Position numbers and translations under genes: made by a program. 64,000 nt of DNA from Limnanthes douglasii subsp. nivea (lineage: Eukaryota; Streptophyta; Magnoliopsida; Brassicales; Limnanthaceae): assembly GCA_036936605.1 (NCBI GenBank), contig JAUPFV010000002.1:163796813-163860812 (forward strand), read 5' to 3'. The notes beneath the pieces are model-generated. The model saw only the letters and a list, made by a program, of their open reading frames with translations. It ran no database searches and was not told the origin of the DNA. This document shows, one piece after another, positions 11,941 through 22,560 of this stretch; position 1 is the first letter of the stretch; every line of letters starts with the position of its first letter.

Positions 11941-13290
11941 CAAGTAGTCCATACAAAGTTACAAATACTGAGCTATCTACTTTAGTGGCAGATAGTCCAT
12001 GGACTTTCAAAGGGCTGGTGATAGTCTCTAGATTATCCAATTTGGATAAAGTTAGATCACTACATTTCCTGATTAATGTAAAATTGCCACATAGCACCAT
12101 ACTTAACAAAAACTTGTATCACTAATGATCCATCAATTTTAGTTACATTTTTAACGCTCCACTAAAATCATTTGCTGGCATTAAGATGATTTAGATAGAT
12201 TTTGTGTTTGATGTGGCATTAATTAATTAATTCAACATATTATATTAATCAATTGTCTTTTTTAATTCATAAAAAAAAACATATTCTTCTTCTTCCTCTT
12301 TTAGTATTTCTTTCACTCTCTTTATTTTTATTTTGGAAATAATTTCACTAACTTTCATTCATGTTACTCTAATATAAGACAAACTGTCTTCATTAAGTTC
12401 ACTAAAATCATTAAAGACACACACATTTAATTGTGTACTCACTAAATATAAAAGCCCATTTTTCAAGTCACCCTACAAATCTAAAATCTTGTAAACTCTA
12501 CTCTTTTTCATAGATGGAAACGGACCGAGTTCATTTCTAAACTTCTTTCTCATTCCACTCGTACGACTCAAATCACTTGGGCTCAGTTTTTACAAACTTA
12601 GAAAATCTAGTTAGATTTGGAGTTAGAAAGACCACTGGATCGTTGTTTCCCCAAGAAAACATTAACCTTTTTTCTCTCTGAGCTACCCAGAGACCAAGAA
12701 CAATGAACGATTCATATTATGTTCACCATACACCACTAAAACGACGGTGTTGTCGATGATTATATCCTTCCAAACGGAATACAATTCATCGGGCCCTGAG
12801 AGAGACAAGAAGTTGGAAGTTTGTTGATGAATGGGTTTTTGGGAGAAGATGCGATTTGTCTCAAGAGTTTGATGTTTTTGGGAGAGATAAAGGGGCTTGA
12901 GGTGGATAGTTGCAGTGCAGGCTGGACACCATATCAAAACTTATTTTGTATTAAATAGATTAGTTTTTAAAAAATCATATAAATTTAGTTCATGTAGGAT
13001 AAAATAAACCATGTAGAACAATCAGAATTATGACAATTATGATAGAAATTGCCACATTATATGTATACAAATGTATATCCACCAAGTCGGCTTGTTGACT
13101 ACATTTGAACTTTGATTGAAGATTGAAAGGTCGATACAAGTTTTTTTGTTAGTATGGTCTCATGAATTAGAAGATCCGGAGGACTAACTTTATTCGACAG
13201 TCGAGAGACTACAATAGGACTTTTGAAAGTCCATTGACTATGTATTACTAAAGTTGATAATGCATGGACGAGTTACTGTTCAAAACTTAT
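11941..13290. mobile_element. Pack-MULE-like TIR element, copy 2 (internally deleted)
   Basis: Both degenerate TIRs are kept, but the interior jumps from GTTTCCCC (corresponding to 4335) straight to AAGAAAACATTAACC (corresponding to 6567). This removes about 2.2 kb, including CHLI and the exon-like duplication. It keeps about 200 bp (12945-13150) that copy 1 lacks and copy 3 has, so neither copy is the direct parent of the other. Confidence 0.55.
12683..12937 (-). pseudogene. Conserved unidentified frame, copy 2
   Basis: Same frame as 6601-6879 (CPACTATIHLKPLYLS...MNRSLFLVSG). It survives here although the neighbouring CHLI piece is deleted. Function unknown. Confidence 0.3.
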
Positions 13291-14640
13291 ATAATCACCA
13301 AAATTGAGTCTAACCTCAAATAAAATCCTCTTTTGACTCATTTTTGAATTTTCCTTGACCTAATTTACTCCAAAATTCTATTTATTTACGTAAACTGTCA
13401 TTAATGAAAAAAATACTTGTATATCATAATCCCACCCAACATCAACACAACCTTAATACCTAACATCACCAAAAATATATCAATCTATTCTTTATCATCT
13501 TCAAATTGTTTTTCATTTTAATCTTGAACTTGTTCTTTACAAGAAAATCCCAATAAACCCCACTCAGCTAAGCTAATTTAGTTGACTTACTTGAGATCAA
13601 AATCATTTTATTGATAATCTAAATTTTTTGTTAAACCTGGTTCTTGAACAATTATATTTTCCATAAAATCTTAAATTTTAACAAAACACAACCAAATTGG
13701 AAGAGATATGAATCGACTTAAAGATGCGAAATATAAAATGAGATGTAATTTGTATGGAAAATCTAGTTTTTCTGAAGAAAAAAAAAGAGTAAAGAACAAA
13801 CGAACAATTGTTTTCAGACTAGGTGCGATTACGCACCATCGATTTAGTGAGTTTCAACCATTGGTGTGTAGCTACATTTAGGTCGGTTGGGTATCCACTT
13901 CTACCATCGGTGTACAGATACAGAGGGATATGGCCCGATGGTGCATGGCTTTGGCAGATATGTTCGAACTTCTAGTAACACTAGTTAGTATGCAATTCAA
14001 TTTTTAATTTTTTTATATTTTTGTCGATTTGTTTTTACTATTATGAACTTTGTAATTGTATGATGATGGTTATATAAATGAATATAAATATAATTTTAAA
14101 AATCTTCAAATATACGACTGATTTAATTTAAATTATTATTTTAAAATTAACTCAAATTCGAACATCTAAATATTAAAAGTTTGTGGGGTTTTATTAAGAG
14201 TTAGGCTTATTCAAGACCCGTTTTTTATAAAGAGACCATGTTAGTTACAACGAGACCTAGCATATTTATAAGAATTTCATCCATATAAAAACCCAAATTT
14301 CACAAACCAGCCTCTTTTCCCTCTTCTAAAACCCTAAATCTCTCTCACTCAGATTTTTAAAATTTTATATTCGTCTAATATAACCACACTTACTTGTTAA
14401 GGTAAGATTTCTCTTTGTCATAGTGATTTTTTTTCTCAATTAAATCTATATTTATAGTGATATTTAGAATTTTATTTTCAGATTTAAAAATTGTATTTCC
14501 GTAGTTGTTGTTATGAGCTATGAGTATATGTATATTCTTAGTTAGGTTTTGAGATTCAATTTGGTGTGCTAATTGGTATATAGGTGTAGTAGATCATAAA
14601 GTTTAGTTTTTCAGCCATGGCTGCTGGAGAAGGTAAATAC
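13290..14640 (+). repeat. Direct repeat block S3, copy 2, with captured 5' gene end
   Basis: Contains TATAAAAA (14284-14291), telo-box AAACCCTAA (14338-14346), intron donor AAG|GTAAGA (14402) and a good acceptor TTTTTCAG (AG at 14613-14614), then ATGGCTGCTGGAGAAG|GTAAAT from 14617. The 213-bp 5'UTR intron has consensus ends, and a second donor appears after 16 coding bases. It is the best-preserved copy of the captured gene start. The rest of 13290-14280 holds no gene I can see. Confidence 0.5.
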
Positions 14641-16660
14641 TATATGCACGCAAGAACATATGTGCATCTAGTATTTCAAGGCACGAAATCGTGCGTGGAA
14701 TTACCATATTTACATGTCTGGATTGTGCAAAATTGCGCACAAATTTGTTCGTGCATTTATACAATTTAGGCATGTTTCATATTTTGAAATCGTATTTTTT
14801 CAATCTGTTTATCTAATATTTATTATTTATTAACTCAGGTCGTCCGATACCTCGAAATATTTTTAAAACAATTTTTTTAATGTAACTTCCTTTTTGTAGT
14901 GATTTATAATTGTTTTTCGATATTTTTAATTCATATGTATTTATTTTCTAACCATTTATGCATTCAAAATTTACTCAAGGTGACTTCTTTTTTTTTAATA
15001 AATTAATTCCATTATAAGTTTGGTATTTATTTCACGTGTAAGTTATAGAAAATTTTCATTCTATTTTTTTTAAATCTCACAAAGATTGAATAATTACACA
15101 CAATAAATAATGTATAAATTAAAAAAAAAATTAAAAATTTAACAATAAACCTTAAAATATTAATTTATAAAAATATTAATGTCAGTTACAATTTTTTAAA
15201 ATTTAAATTAGAGTTGACATGATATATGATGAGGTCAGTAAAATAAATTAAAATTTAATTTAATTAATAAAACCTTACAATATTTTTATAAATACTTATA
15301 GTAACGAACCATTTTTTTATAGAGAGTTAAAAAAAATTTAAACTTTGTACAAAGTAATGAGTATTAATTTATGATAATATTTACTATTTATAATCAACAA
15401 ATAAATCTACTATTTATAAAATTAAATATATTTATATAGTAAAATTAACTATTTTATTTGAAGAAAATGATTAAATATAAATATTTAAAAATAAATTATA
15501 TTTATAGAATTTTAAAAGCAATAAACATTCATTTATTATATTATTTACTATAAAGCAAATCTACTATTTATAAAAGTAAATATATTTTTGTATAATAAAA
15601 TCAACTATTTTATTTGAGTAAATGAATTAAATTTAAATGTTTTGAAATAAATGATATTTATAAAAGTTTAAAATACGATTTCAAAATATGCATTAAATAT
15701 AAATATCTAGATTTATATATATATATATATATATATCCGAGTTTAAATTCCATGAAAATGTAGCATATAATTTTGAAAATGTATTTAATTGCGCATAAAA
15801 TAGTACTTTGAATAGACAAAATCGTGCGCCAAATAGTGTTTTGATTTCATAAAATAAGGCAATATAGGGCCCACAATTTTGGTAAATTCGATTGTTTTGG
15901 TTCCTACACAATCCATAAAAAAATTCCTACAATATCGTAATTCATTGAATTCAACAACAAAATAACTCATTTTAAAAACAACAATTTTATTTTACAAAAT
16001 AATAACTAAGTAACTCATTCAATTGTTAACATGTTCATGCATGTATTTAAACATTGAAATAAGAACACAAACACAAAACTTGGCTTAAATCGTTGTCTAG
16101 TCCCTCGACTATCACGTTTTTTGTCATTTAGCCCATCGACTAAAAAATCACTGGTGAGAGTCCCTCGACTATCCTATTTTCTTTCATTTAGTCTTTCGAC
16201 TTTAAAATCACCGGTGAGAGTCCATGGACTTTGAAAAATATATAAATTTAGTCCCTGAATCTAAGAAAAAAACCCCAAATCAGGGACTAAATTTATAGAT
16301 TTATGCAAAGTCCAGGGACCCTCACCGGTGATTTTAAAGTCGAAGGACTAAATGAAAGAAAATGGGATAGCCGAGGGACCCTCACCGGTGATTTTTTAGT
16401 CGAGGGACTAAATGAAAGAAAACGTGATAATCGATGGACTATTTCCTAATTTAAGCCCACAAAACTTGGCAGAAAAGTGTCTTGAATTGACAAAATTCGA
16501 CATGAAATAGTGCCTTGATTGACAAAATTCGACATGAAACCGTGTCATGATTTGGCAAAATTTGGCGTGAAATCGTGTTTGAATTTTACAAAAGTATGAA
16601 TTTCATTTTGACAAAATATTGGGTAAATCCACGCATGTTCTTGTGTGCTGATGTAAAAAT
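14640..16660. mobile_element. AT-rich non-autonomous inverted-repeat element, copy 1
   Basis: The left end (ATGCACGCAAGAACATATGTG) and the reverse complement of the right end (AGCACACAAGAACATGCGTGG, about 16625-16645) match in most positions. The interior is extremely AT-rich, with a TA microsatellite at 15713-15736 and no gene. Repeated CGTGCG and TGACAAAATTCGACATGAAA motifs lie near the ends. A second copy is at 44134-45750. Target duplication not resolved. A nested MITE lies within it. Confidence 0.4.
16082..16458. mobile_element. Fold-back MITE with 9-bp target duplication
   Basis: 377 bp that are almost entirely two ~185-bp inverted arms, starting GGCTTAAAT and ending ATTTAAGCCC. Each arm contains repeated AGTCC.TCGACT and AAAATCACCGGTGAG blocks. 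It is flanked by ACAAAACTT at 16073-16081 and 16459-16467. The paralogous site at 45552-45560 (GCAAAACTT) has no insertion, which confirms the borders. A 9-bp duplication points to a Mutator-type transposase acting in trans. Confidence 0.85.
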
Positions 16661-16729
16661 CCGCGAGGTAGTGGCTCTTCCTCGTCCGCGAGGTAAAAAT
16701 CCGGTCTTGTCTAAAACGTTAAAATTTAC

Positions 16730-16825
16730 CTCTAGACATGTATCTAGATGGTGTGTTAGTGCCTCTTCCTCGTCCGAATGAAAATCTGCGAGATTGCAGC
16801 CAAAATCATCGTTATAGTCACTCAT
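16730..16825 (-). CDS. Possible short acidic first exon (unidentified)
   Basis: From an ATG at 16825 the minus strand encodes MSDYNDDFGCNLADFHSDEE, then EALTHHLDTCLE, and then GAG|GTAAAT, a plausible donor. It lies in a ~690-bp stretch (16755-17445) missing from the second large copy. Continuation not found; possibly an exon of a transposon gene. Confidence 0.25.
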
Positions 16826-16829
16826 ATAT

Positions 16830-17457
16830 GTAATAAGAAAGAGATGTGGAGATGTTTTTTAGACTTTTTAAATTTATGGTTAGTTTTATAAAAATAGATA
16901 GGTGAGAGAGGATAGAAATGAGTTGGAAGCTGAAATTAGTATTTTTATATCATGGAGTAATTTGATCATTTCACATTATAAAATAATTTGGTTTAAAAAA
17001 TAATTTGGTTTGATCATTTCAAATTAAAAAAATTGGTTTTAGGAGTCTTGATTATAAAAAACAAGAAAAATCTTGATTTAGGCGGGCCCTTTTATTAAGG
17101 GTCAAGCTAGAAATAAGACACATTATGATAGATCTCTCACTCTACCCCCTTCCTTTTTCAAACTCAAAGTTGAAATTCCCAAATTATCCTTTCTCCCTCT
17201 AGATTATTACACTCATGTCATTTACTCTCAAAATTAACCCAAACTTTGAAATCTATCCGTTGTTACCCTAAACCCACAGCTTTCCTCCAATTTCCATCAA
17301 TATTTACTATTAAACCCATTAAACCCAAAACGTTACCTTTTTTTACTCAAACCCATAAAATCCACCACAAACAACCTAAATCGGAGCGTCCATGGATAAT
17401 GATGAAATGGGCGTCTCTTTGGACGACTAAGTAGACAAGGCCGCTTCTTGCTTAATT
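16830..17457. other. Gap between Myb-like region and AT-rich element
   Basis: AT-rich up to about 17100, then a CT/A-rich leader-like stretch (17120-17380) ending at ATGGATAATGATGAAATGGG (17391), a short acidic start (MDNDEMGVSLDD) with a stop 12 codons later. It resembles a 5'UTR plus a broken first exon. No larger gene seen. Confidence 0.3.
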
Positions 17458-17688
17458 TTATATGGCAAAAAAAACAAATGATCCATCGATTTGAAAAAAA
17501 AAGTACCTCTGCTTGATTTGTTCACGGTTGCACACGACTAGACCTCCAGTTCCTAAACGGCCGTAGTTGTAGTACATCTTACAAAGGACTCGCTCAAAAA
17601 ACGCATCACTAGTATCTTCCCCCAGCTCTCGGCGGGCAAGCTTCACCGCCTCAAGCAAATGATAGTCTTCATGAGGTGTAAACTCCAT
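17458..17688 (-). CDS. Myb/SANT-like protein, N-terminal exon, copy 1 (minus partner)
   Basis: ATG at 17688. The protein begins MEFTPHEDYHLLEAVKLA, followed by RVLCKMYYNYGRLGTGG and NREQIKQRY. The spaced T..ED..LL.A and R...+..R(Y/W) pattern is that of a divergent Myb/SANT (trihelix-like) DNA-binding fold. A donor-like AGAG|GTAC at 17507 lies where coding likeness ends, so this is probably exon 1. It is paralogous to the plus-strand gene at 18129 (shared ED..L..A, E..LC.MY..Y.R.G, R..++..R), and the two are head to head 440 bp apart. Function beyond DNA binding is unknown; divergent transposon gene pairs often look like this. Confidence 0.5.
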   Translation of the reverse strand: MEFTPHEDYHLLEAVKLARRELGEDTSDAFFERVLCKMYYNYGRLGTGGLVVCNREQIKQRYFFFQIDGSFVFFAI

Positions 17689-17756
17689 TTGTTAATCTGT
17701 TTATGTTTGTCCAAATGTTTTTGAATGTTTGTAGCTATTTTCAGTCCCGTTTTATA

Positions 17757-17965
17757 GGGGTTTTTAGAGCGGGAGTTTTTTAATAAAGTGGAATCAAGTT
17801 TGGAGAGAGTTAGAGCGGGAGTTTTAACTTTGAGAATTGGCGGGAGTTTTAAATTAGGCGGGACTTTTAAATTTGGCGGGAGTTTTTTTGTTAATGTAAA
17901 TTGGCAGGAGTTTTAAATTTGAGAATTGGTGGGAGTTTTTTTGTTAATTAGAATTGGTGGGAGCT
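17757..17965. promoter_or_regulatory. Array of E2F-like sites in the divergent Myb-like promoter, copy 1
   Basis: At least eight repeats of (T/A)(T/G)GGCGGGAGTTTT-type units. TTGGCGGGAG is seen at 17837 and 17873, TAGGCGGGAC at 17855, and decayed forms TTGGCAGGAG at 17901 and TTGGTGGGAG at 17926 and 17954. TTGGCGGG fits the plant E2F consensus TTSSCGSS. The decayed forms are exactly CG-to-TG or CG-to-CA changes, and one is still CG in the second copy (46318). The array sits midway between two divergent starts, so both genes could be S-phase linked; that is inference. Confidence 0.5.
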
Positions 17966-18128
17966 TTTAATAATTGTAAGGCCTTATCCATCTACTTCGT
18001 CCTATTCACTTTACATGTGTCACGTTTTCATTCGGCTAAGTGGATTACGTTATCTGAAAACGAAATTGTCTATAAATAGATGTTGTATCCATATTAAAGG
18101 GTAAACTAGTTGATAAATTAAGCAAAAA

Positions 18129-18545
18129 ATATGTTCATGGACTGAGTGGGAAGATCAATATCTGATGAAAGCATCAATCGAAGTTGGTAACACGAACCTC
18201 CAAGAGGGGTGTAAAACATACTGTGAGGCATTGCTATGCCAGATGTACTTCCTATACGAAAGGGATGGTGTCCAACCGCCTAGAATTTCAAGGCGTGTTG
18301 ATGAGGTGAGAGCTAGGTGGTTAGTCCTAGTCACGTTCCGTCTACATCCAGTTTCTAGCCTCACCGAACTGGAACATCGTGTTGCATGTAACCGGTTCAA
18401 CTGCTAGGTCACGGATTCGATAACAGAGGAGCAGCTGGATCAGGTCCGTTATGACATAATTGACATCCGGTTATACGAAATGTGTGACCACCAAGATGCA
18501 AAAAAAGAAAGCAGGTTGTTGAAATGGAACCGACCTGATAGATAA
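18129..18545 (+). pseudogene. Myb/SANT-like gene, copy 1 (plus partner), broken
   Basis: Reads W-T-E-W-E-D-Q-Y-L-M-K-A from the start, then LLCQMYFLYERDGVQPPRIS, RRVDEVRARW and a C-terminal acidic/basic tail ending DR-stop at 18545 (about 139 codons). The start codon is ATA (18129-18131) where the second copy has ATG, and an in-frame TAG at 18405 stands where the second copy has CAG. It is therefore inactive here. The second copy has the opposite pattern: this TAG is CAG, and another CAG is TAG. Myb/SANT-like fold inferred from spacing of W, ED and R/W residues. Confidence 0.55.
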
Positions 18546-18555
18546 ACTATGATTT

Positions 18556-18790
18556 GAGTATGTGAACCCTAATTTTGATGAATTTTAATGTGTGTAAATA
18601 GTTTGTTATTGAGTCTGTGTTTCAGTTTTAGTTTGAGTGTGAGTTTCAGTTTTTGTCTGAGTGTGTGTTTGAATTTGTGTTTGAGTGTGTGTGTTTGAAT
18701 TTGTATATGAGTGTGTATTTCAATTTATGTTTGAGTGTGTGCTCTAGTTTATGTATGAGATTGTGTTTCAGTTTATGTTGACCTTACATT
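18556..18790. repeat. GT-rich minisatellite downstream of Myb-like gene, copy 1
   Basis: Degenerate repeats of GTTTGAGTGTGTGTTTGAATTT-like units of about 20-24 bp right after the stop codon. The copy at 57345-57630 has a different number of units, so the array is unstable. Confidence 0.75.
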
Positions 18791-18898
18791 TCGAACAATT
18801 TTATACTATGACATACTTTTACTAGCTAGCTTGTTCAAATAAAATTGGGAATGAGGTGTAAAAAAAGAATACAATAAATAAAAGCAGTCATAAAATTG

Positions 18899-20005
18899 GG
18901 TTAAGGAGATGAAATCTTTGATGTTGATCGAAATCTTGGTTAACCGAGATGCCATTATCACAGACATAAGAGTGAACCATTGATTCTATGTCACTTGAGT
19001 AGGAAATAGGTTGAGAAGTTTGAAGTATTCCACGATCATAGGATCAAGTGGGAACCGAAGACCCCAATTGATGATTTCGGGGTAGACTACTAACTCATCC
19101 TCTTTGCCGTCTAATGGAGTTTCCCCTTTCTTAGGCAGTCGAACTGTCATGTTCACTCCTATCCCCTACTGCTTCTTTAAGTCTGAGGCTTGGCTCTCTT
19201 GGTAATATATATATATGGAACCTCTTTCAGCTTAATAATATAATCAGCATCAAGATCCCTTAAATTTCTGTCAATAGCAACATTTTCTTCCTCGAAAAAA
19301 ATCCTGACTCTTTCTTTTTTCGAGGCTTATAGTATTCTTTCTTGTGGTAGATTCTGAATTCCCTTCATCAGAAGACTCAACTTTATTATCAGTTCTAGTA
19401 GCCTCAGAATCAGCTTCATTGGCTCATGATGTTTCATCTCTATTTTGGGGAGGATTTTGTTGAGGCAATGAAGCTTCAGCTTCTGGTGAAGGATCCTTTG
19501 TTTGGGGAGGATTTTTGGATAAATTTTGTTGGGACAATGGAACCTCTTCGATTATCTCTCTCCGAGGAGGAGATCGAGTAGCTAGATTCAAGGAGGGAGG
19601 AGTTGGATTAACGTCTGAATCGTCTCCCGTGACTAAATTTTTTCTCTTTTTGATTGAGGAATATTCGTTTGATTCTTCAATAATCAGAGGTGAAACTTTG
19701 ATTTGAGAAGAAGAGGCTCGAGGCGTTTTAGGTGTTTGAACTTTAGAAGAAGGGTGCTCTTCGGTCGTAGGAGAAGGTGAAAAAGTAGGTACTTTAGTTG
19801 GATCGAAGTTACCGTAATAAGTAGTTTTGGTGGTTGTTCCAATAGGAGCGATGTTGATTAATCTGGCAGCCTTGTATTCCTCTGCTCTTTCAGTAATGCA
19901 AAAGTAGTCGTATGTTCCGAAGACTAGATTGTTATCATGCTTCAGAGATCTGGGTTTTTTGGGTATGTTAGCCTTGGATCTTCTGGTTTCTAGATTTTTT
20001 CTCAT
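18899..20005 (-). pseudogene. Tat-lineage antisense ORF (aORF), N-terminal part, element R1
   Basis: ATG at 20005 (MRKNLETRRSKANIPKKP), then NLVFG.YDYFCITERAEEY, a Ser/Pro/Glu-rich linker, and the conserved core EIINWGLRFPLDPMIVEYF and FTLMSVIMASRL, all with counterparts in the young element's plus-strand ORF (47752) and in 29340-31412. Stops and frameshifts appear after about codon 190. The sequence is cut at 18898, the junction with the Myb-like segment, so pol and the C-terminal half are lost. In these elements the ORF is antisense to gag-pol, so R1's pol would have been on the plus strand to the left. Function unknown. Confidence 0.7.
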
Positions 20006-20167
20006 AAACTGGATGAAGATTGGCCGGAGAATATAGGTCTTGATCGAAAAGTTTGAGTTTTCTGATGAAGACGTTGAGAAAGTTGAAGAACACATTAAAG
20101 GTAGCCAAGGGTTTGAATTTTCTCTCAAGGGATTTGTATTGTGAGAATGAAAAATGAAGCTACTGAT

Positions 20168-20176
20168 GAATTTATA
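20168..20176 (-). promoter_or_regulatory. TATA box of R1 antisense ORF
   Basis: TATATAAATTC on the minus strand about 165 bp upstream of the ATG. The counterparts are CTATAAATTC at 29181 and at 47643 in the other elements, each upstream of the same ORF. Conservation in three diverged elements supports a real promoter for the antisense gene. Confidence 0.5.
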
Positions 20177-20419
20177 TAAAGATAAGAAGGCGTGTGAAAG
20201 TGGAAAGGACTTTATGATGATAGGGCAGAATACAGAACGGTGAAAAACTTAGAAGTTCGACACTTGCCAGACTAGCTAGCTAGCTATGGATCTAGTAGCT
20301 AGACGTTCATGATGAATCTAAACGGTTATATTTGTGTATAATTTCGATGAAATTCGAAGCTTTCCATTCTTCAGTTTGAATTCATGACTGTGTTTTGAAA
20401 CTACTTCCATAATGAATTG

Positions 20420-21470
20420 ACAAAATTCGACATGCAAGTTCTTGTATATGAAACCATGTGATGTCTTGTATATTAAACATGCAATTGTTTGGGTATTAGA
20501 CCATCAGATGCAAGTATAAGAAACCATCATATCCATGTATAAATAACATAAAATCCATAATTGATTTTACAACCCTACAACATATGTTTTTAAAAACCTA
20601 AAGTATATGAAAACATATATATATATATTCAGAGTTGAATACTTATGTACTTAAGATCCACTTACATCTTCATGAACTTGTACCCCTCGTGGAGCATGTG
20701 TCTCATTTACAGGATATTCATTTGTTACCATTTCATGTTCTTGTGATACCAATGACACTTCTTCGCCGACTGATAGTACTAGTGTGACTTCTTCGGCGGC
20801 TGATGGTGGTGGTGTTACTAGTTCTGGAGTAAAAAAAATGTAGAGATTCTTTTTTCAAGGTCTCATTGATGTAGGCACATAAGCGGTTTGGTTGTAGAAG
20901 TTTTTGTACGGAGAACACTCATAAGTTTAACATATTCAAATAATATGTATGACGGTGGGTGGAGTGTTGGTTTGACTCGTTTCTATTCGGAGAACACTCA
21001 CAAACGAAATCAGATGGAAAACAATGATAGATATGGATCCAGCTGCACCACAAAGGTGATGAAAAGCCTTTGATACATAGAAATTCAAACTGAATTTATT
21101 CCGAATAAACTCAGAATGAAAGATCAATAAAACTCGCTTCTCACATGAGTAGTTTAAAGATAAATTTATCCATGAAAAATATTTGAGTAAAAACTCATTT
21201 TTAATAATATTTTTCATTTGATTGATTTTTATTTCTCCAATGGATATTCCAGCTATTTAGGGAAAAAGACAACTGAAAATTCTAAAAACTAGACTTAAAG
21301 TGGCAAATAAAAAGATATCATAACATCTAGTAAATAAAAAATATATTATAACAAACTAGCTAAAATATAGCAAATTAAGATAAATCTTAAAAAACTAAAA
21401 ATAACTGCTAGTAAATTAAAAGATATTTTAACAAACTACTTAAAATATAGCAAATTAAAAGATATAAAAA
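20420..21470. other. Unclassified segment between retroelement fragments
   Basis: Begins with ATTGACAAAATTCGACATG, a motif also found near 16490. A minus-strand frame from about 20850 to a stop at 20651 reads LVTPPPSAAEEV, SLVSQEHEMVTNEYPV and THAPRGVQVHEDVSGS; it looks like the C-terminus of a protein I cannot identify. CGGAGAACACTCA occurs twice (20909, 20991). 21240-21470 is an A-rich degenerate tandem repeat with AACAAACTA.CTAAAATATAGCAAATTAA units. No complete gene. Confidence 0.3.
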
Positions 21471-21474
21471 TAAC

Positions 21475-21920
21475 CCATGCTCCGAACAACAACTCTAGAA
21501 TCTCTTTTTGGGTTGGTCTATGGGATGGATGGGTTTATTTCAACTGAGTTTGCCCTCCCATGTTTCCAAATTAGAAATTACTACCAAGAGGTTAACAATG
21601 CGGGTCGAAGAGTTGAGCTAGATTTAGTTGAGAAAAAAGAACAAAGGTGCACTTAAGATCTCTTAATTATTAAACCCTAATGAGAAGTAAGTATGCATCA
21701 TGGGGCCGCAGAAGAGAATTCAAAGTCGGAGACTGGGTTTTGAAAAATGTTTTTCTAATACACTAAAGATAAACGGTTAGGAAAGTTAGCACCAATATAG
21801 GAAGGGCATTATTTGCTTATTGAAAGGGTTAAGCATAAAACTTATCGACTGATGGATCAGGAAGATAACCCTCTTTGACACTCATGGAATATTGAGCAGT
21901 TAAGACTTTATCTTGAATAA
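21475..21920 (+). pseudogene. Tat-lineage integrase C-terminal fragment, element R2
   Basis: Reading frames give ESLFGLVYGMDG, AGRRVELDLVEKKEQ and FKVGDWVLKNVFL, then a broken SG-R and TLMEY.AVKTLS tail. These align with ESPFALVYGMDA, QLDLIEE, FQPGDKVLKKVFL and HPWNIEHLRMYL in the young element's integrase (51189-51975). Stops are frequent. Everything upstream of the integrase C-terminus is missing. Confidence 0.7.
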
Positions 21921-22124
21921 CTATAAAAAAAACTGTGTACATTGGTTAATTTTATGATGTGATGTCCAAAGATACGTTTTTTCCTACCTTGGTGGTGGGC
22001 GAAGGTTTCAATGAGATGTACGAATATATCTTTTATAAATTATTTTGCATTTTATATTCATGTTTTGTCATTGATTGGTTCATATATTTTCCATTCAAAA
22101 ATTTAAAAAACAATTAAAAGGTTC

Positions 22125-22312
22125 CAGCAATAGCTGGTCAAGTGTAAAGGTCCCAACATTAGTTGGTCATAATTAAAAGATAACAACATTAGTTGGTCAT
22201 AATTAAAAGATAACAACATTAGTTGGTCATAATTAAAAACTTTCAAAACTAGTTCGTCAAGTGTAAAGAACCCAACATTAGTTGGTTACAATTAAAAGGT
22301 TTAACATACTTG
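22125..22312. repeat. 30-bp minisatellite between R2 integrase and antisense ORF
   Basis: About six copies of AATTAAAAGATAACAACATT plus AGTTGGTCAT, two of them identical in tandem. It occupies the interval between the end of pol and the end of the facing antisense ORF, like the unrelated arrays at 26581, 31517 and 50755. Confidence 0.8.
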
Positions 22313-22560
22313 GTCAGGTTCGAAAGACTCATGGTATGGTCTGAATTTTATTTTGATGAACGATTGAGGATTTATTACCCTCAACTAGGAAGACTCTGAC
22401 TGCACTATCATAGAATACATAATTTTCTTAAAGACAAGAAACTATGATTACGATTACAAAATGCATTGGGCTTACCACAGACTCACAAAAAGATAATTAT
22501 AGAAAAAATTATAATAAAACATAATTTAACTTTCTAGGGACTCATTTTTGGCAGCTTGAC

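Noticed and set aside
18556..18790. Telomere-like GT-rich DNA
   Set aside because: Units are irregular GTTTGAGTGTG variants, not TTTAGGG; it is a local minisatellite present twice.
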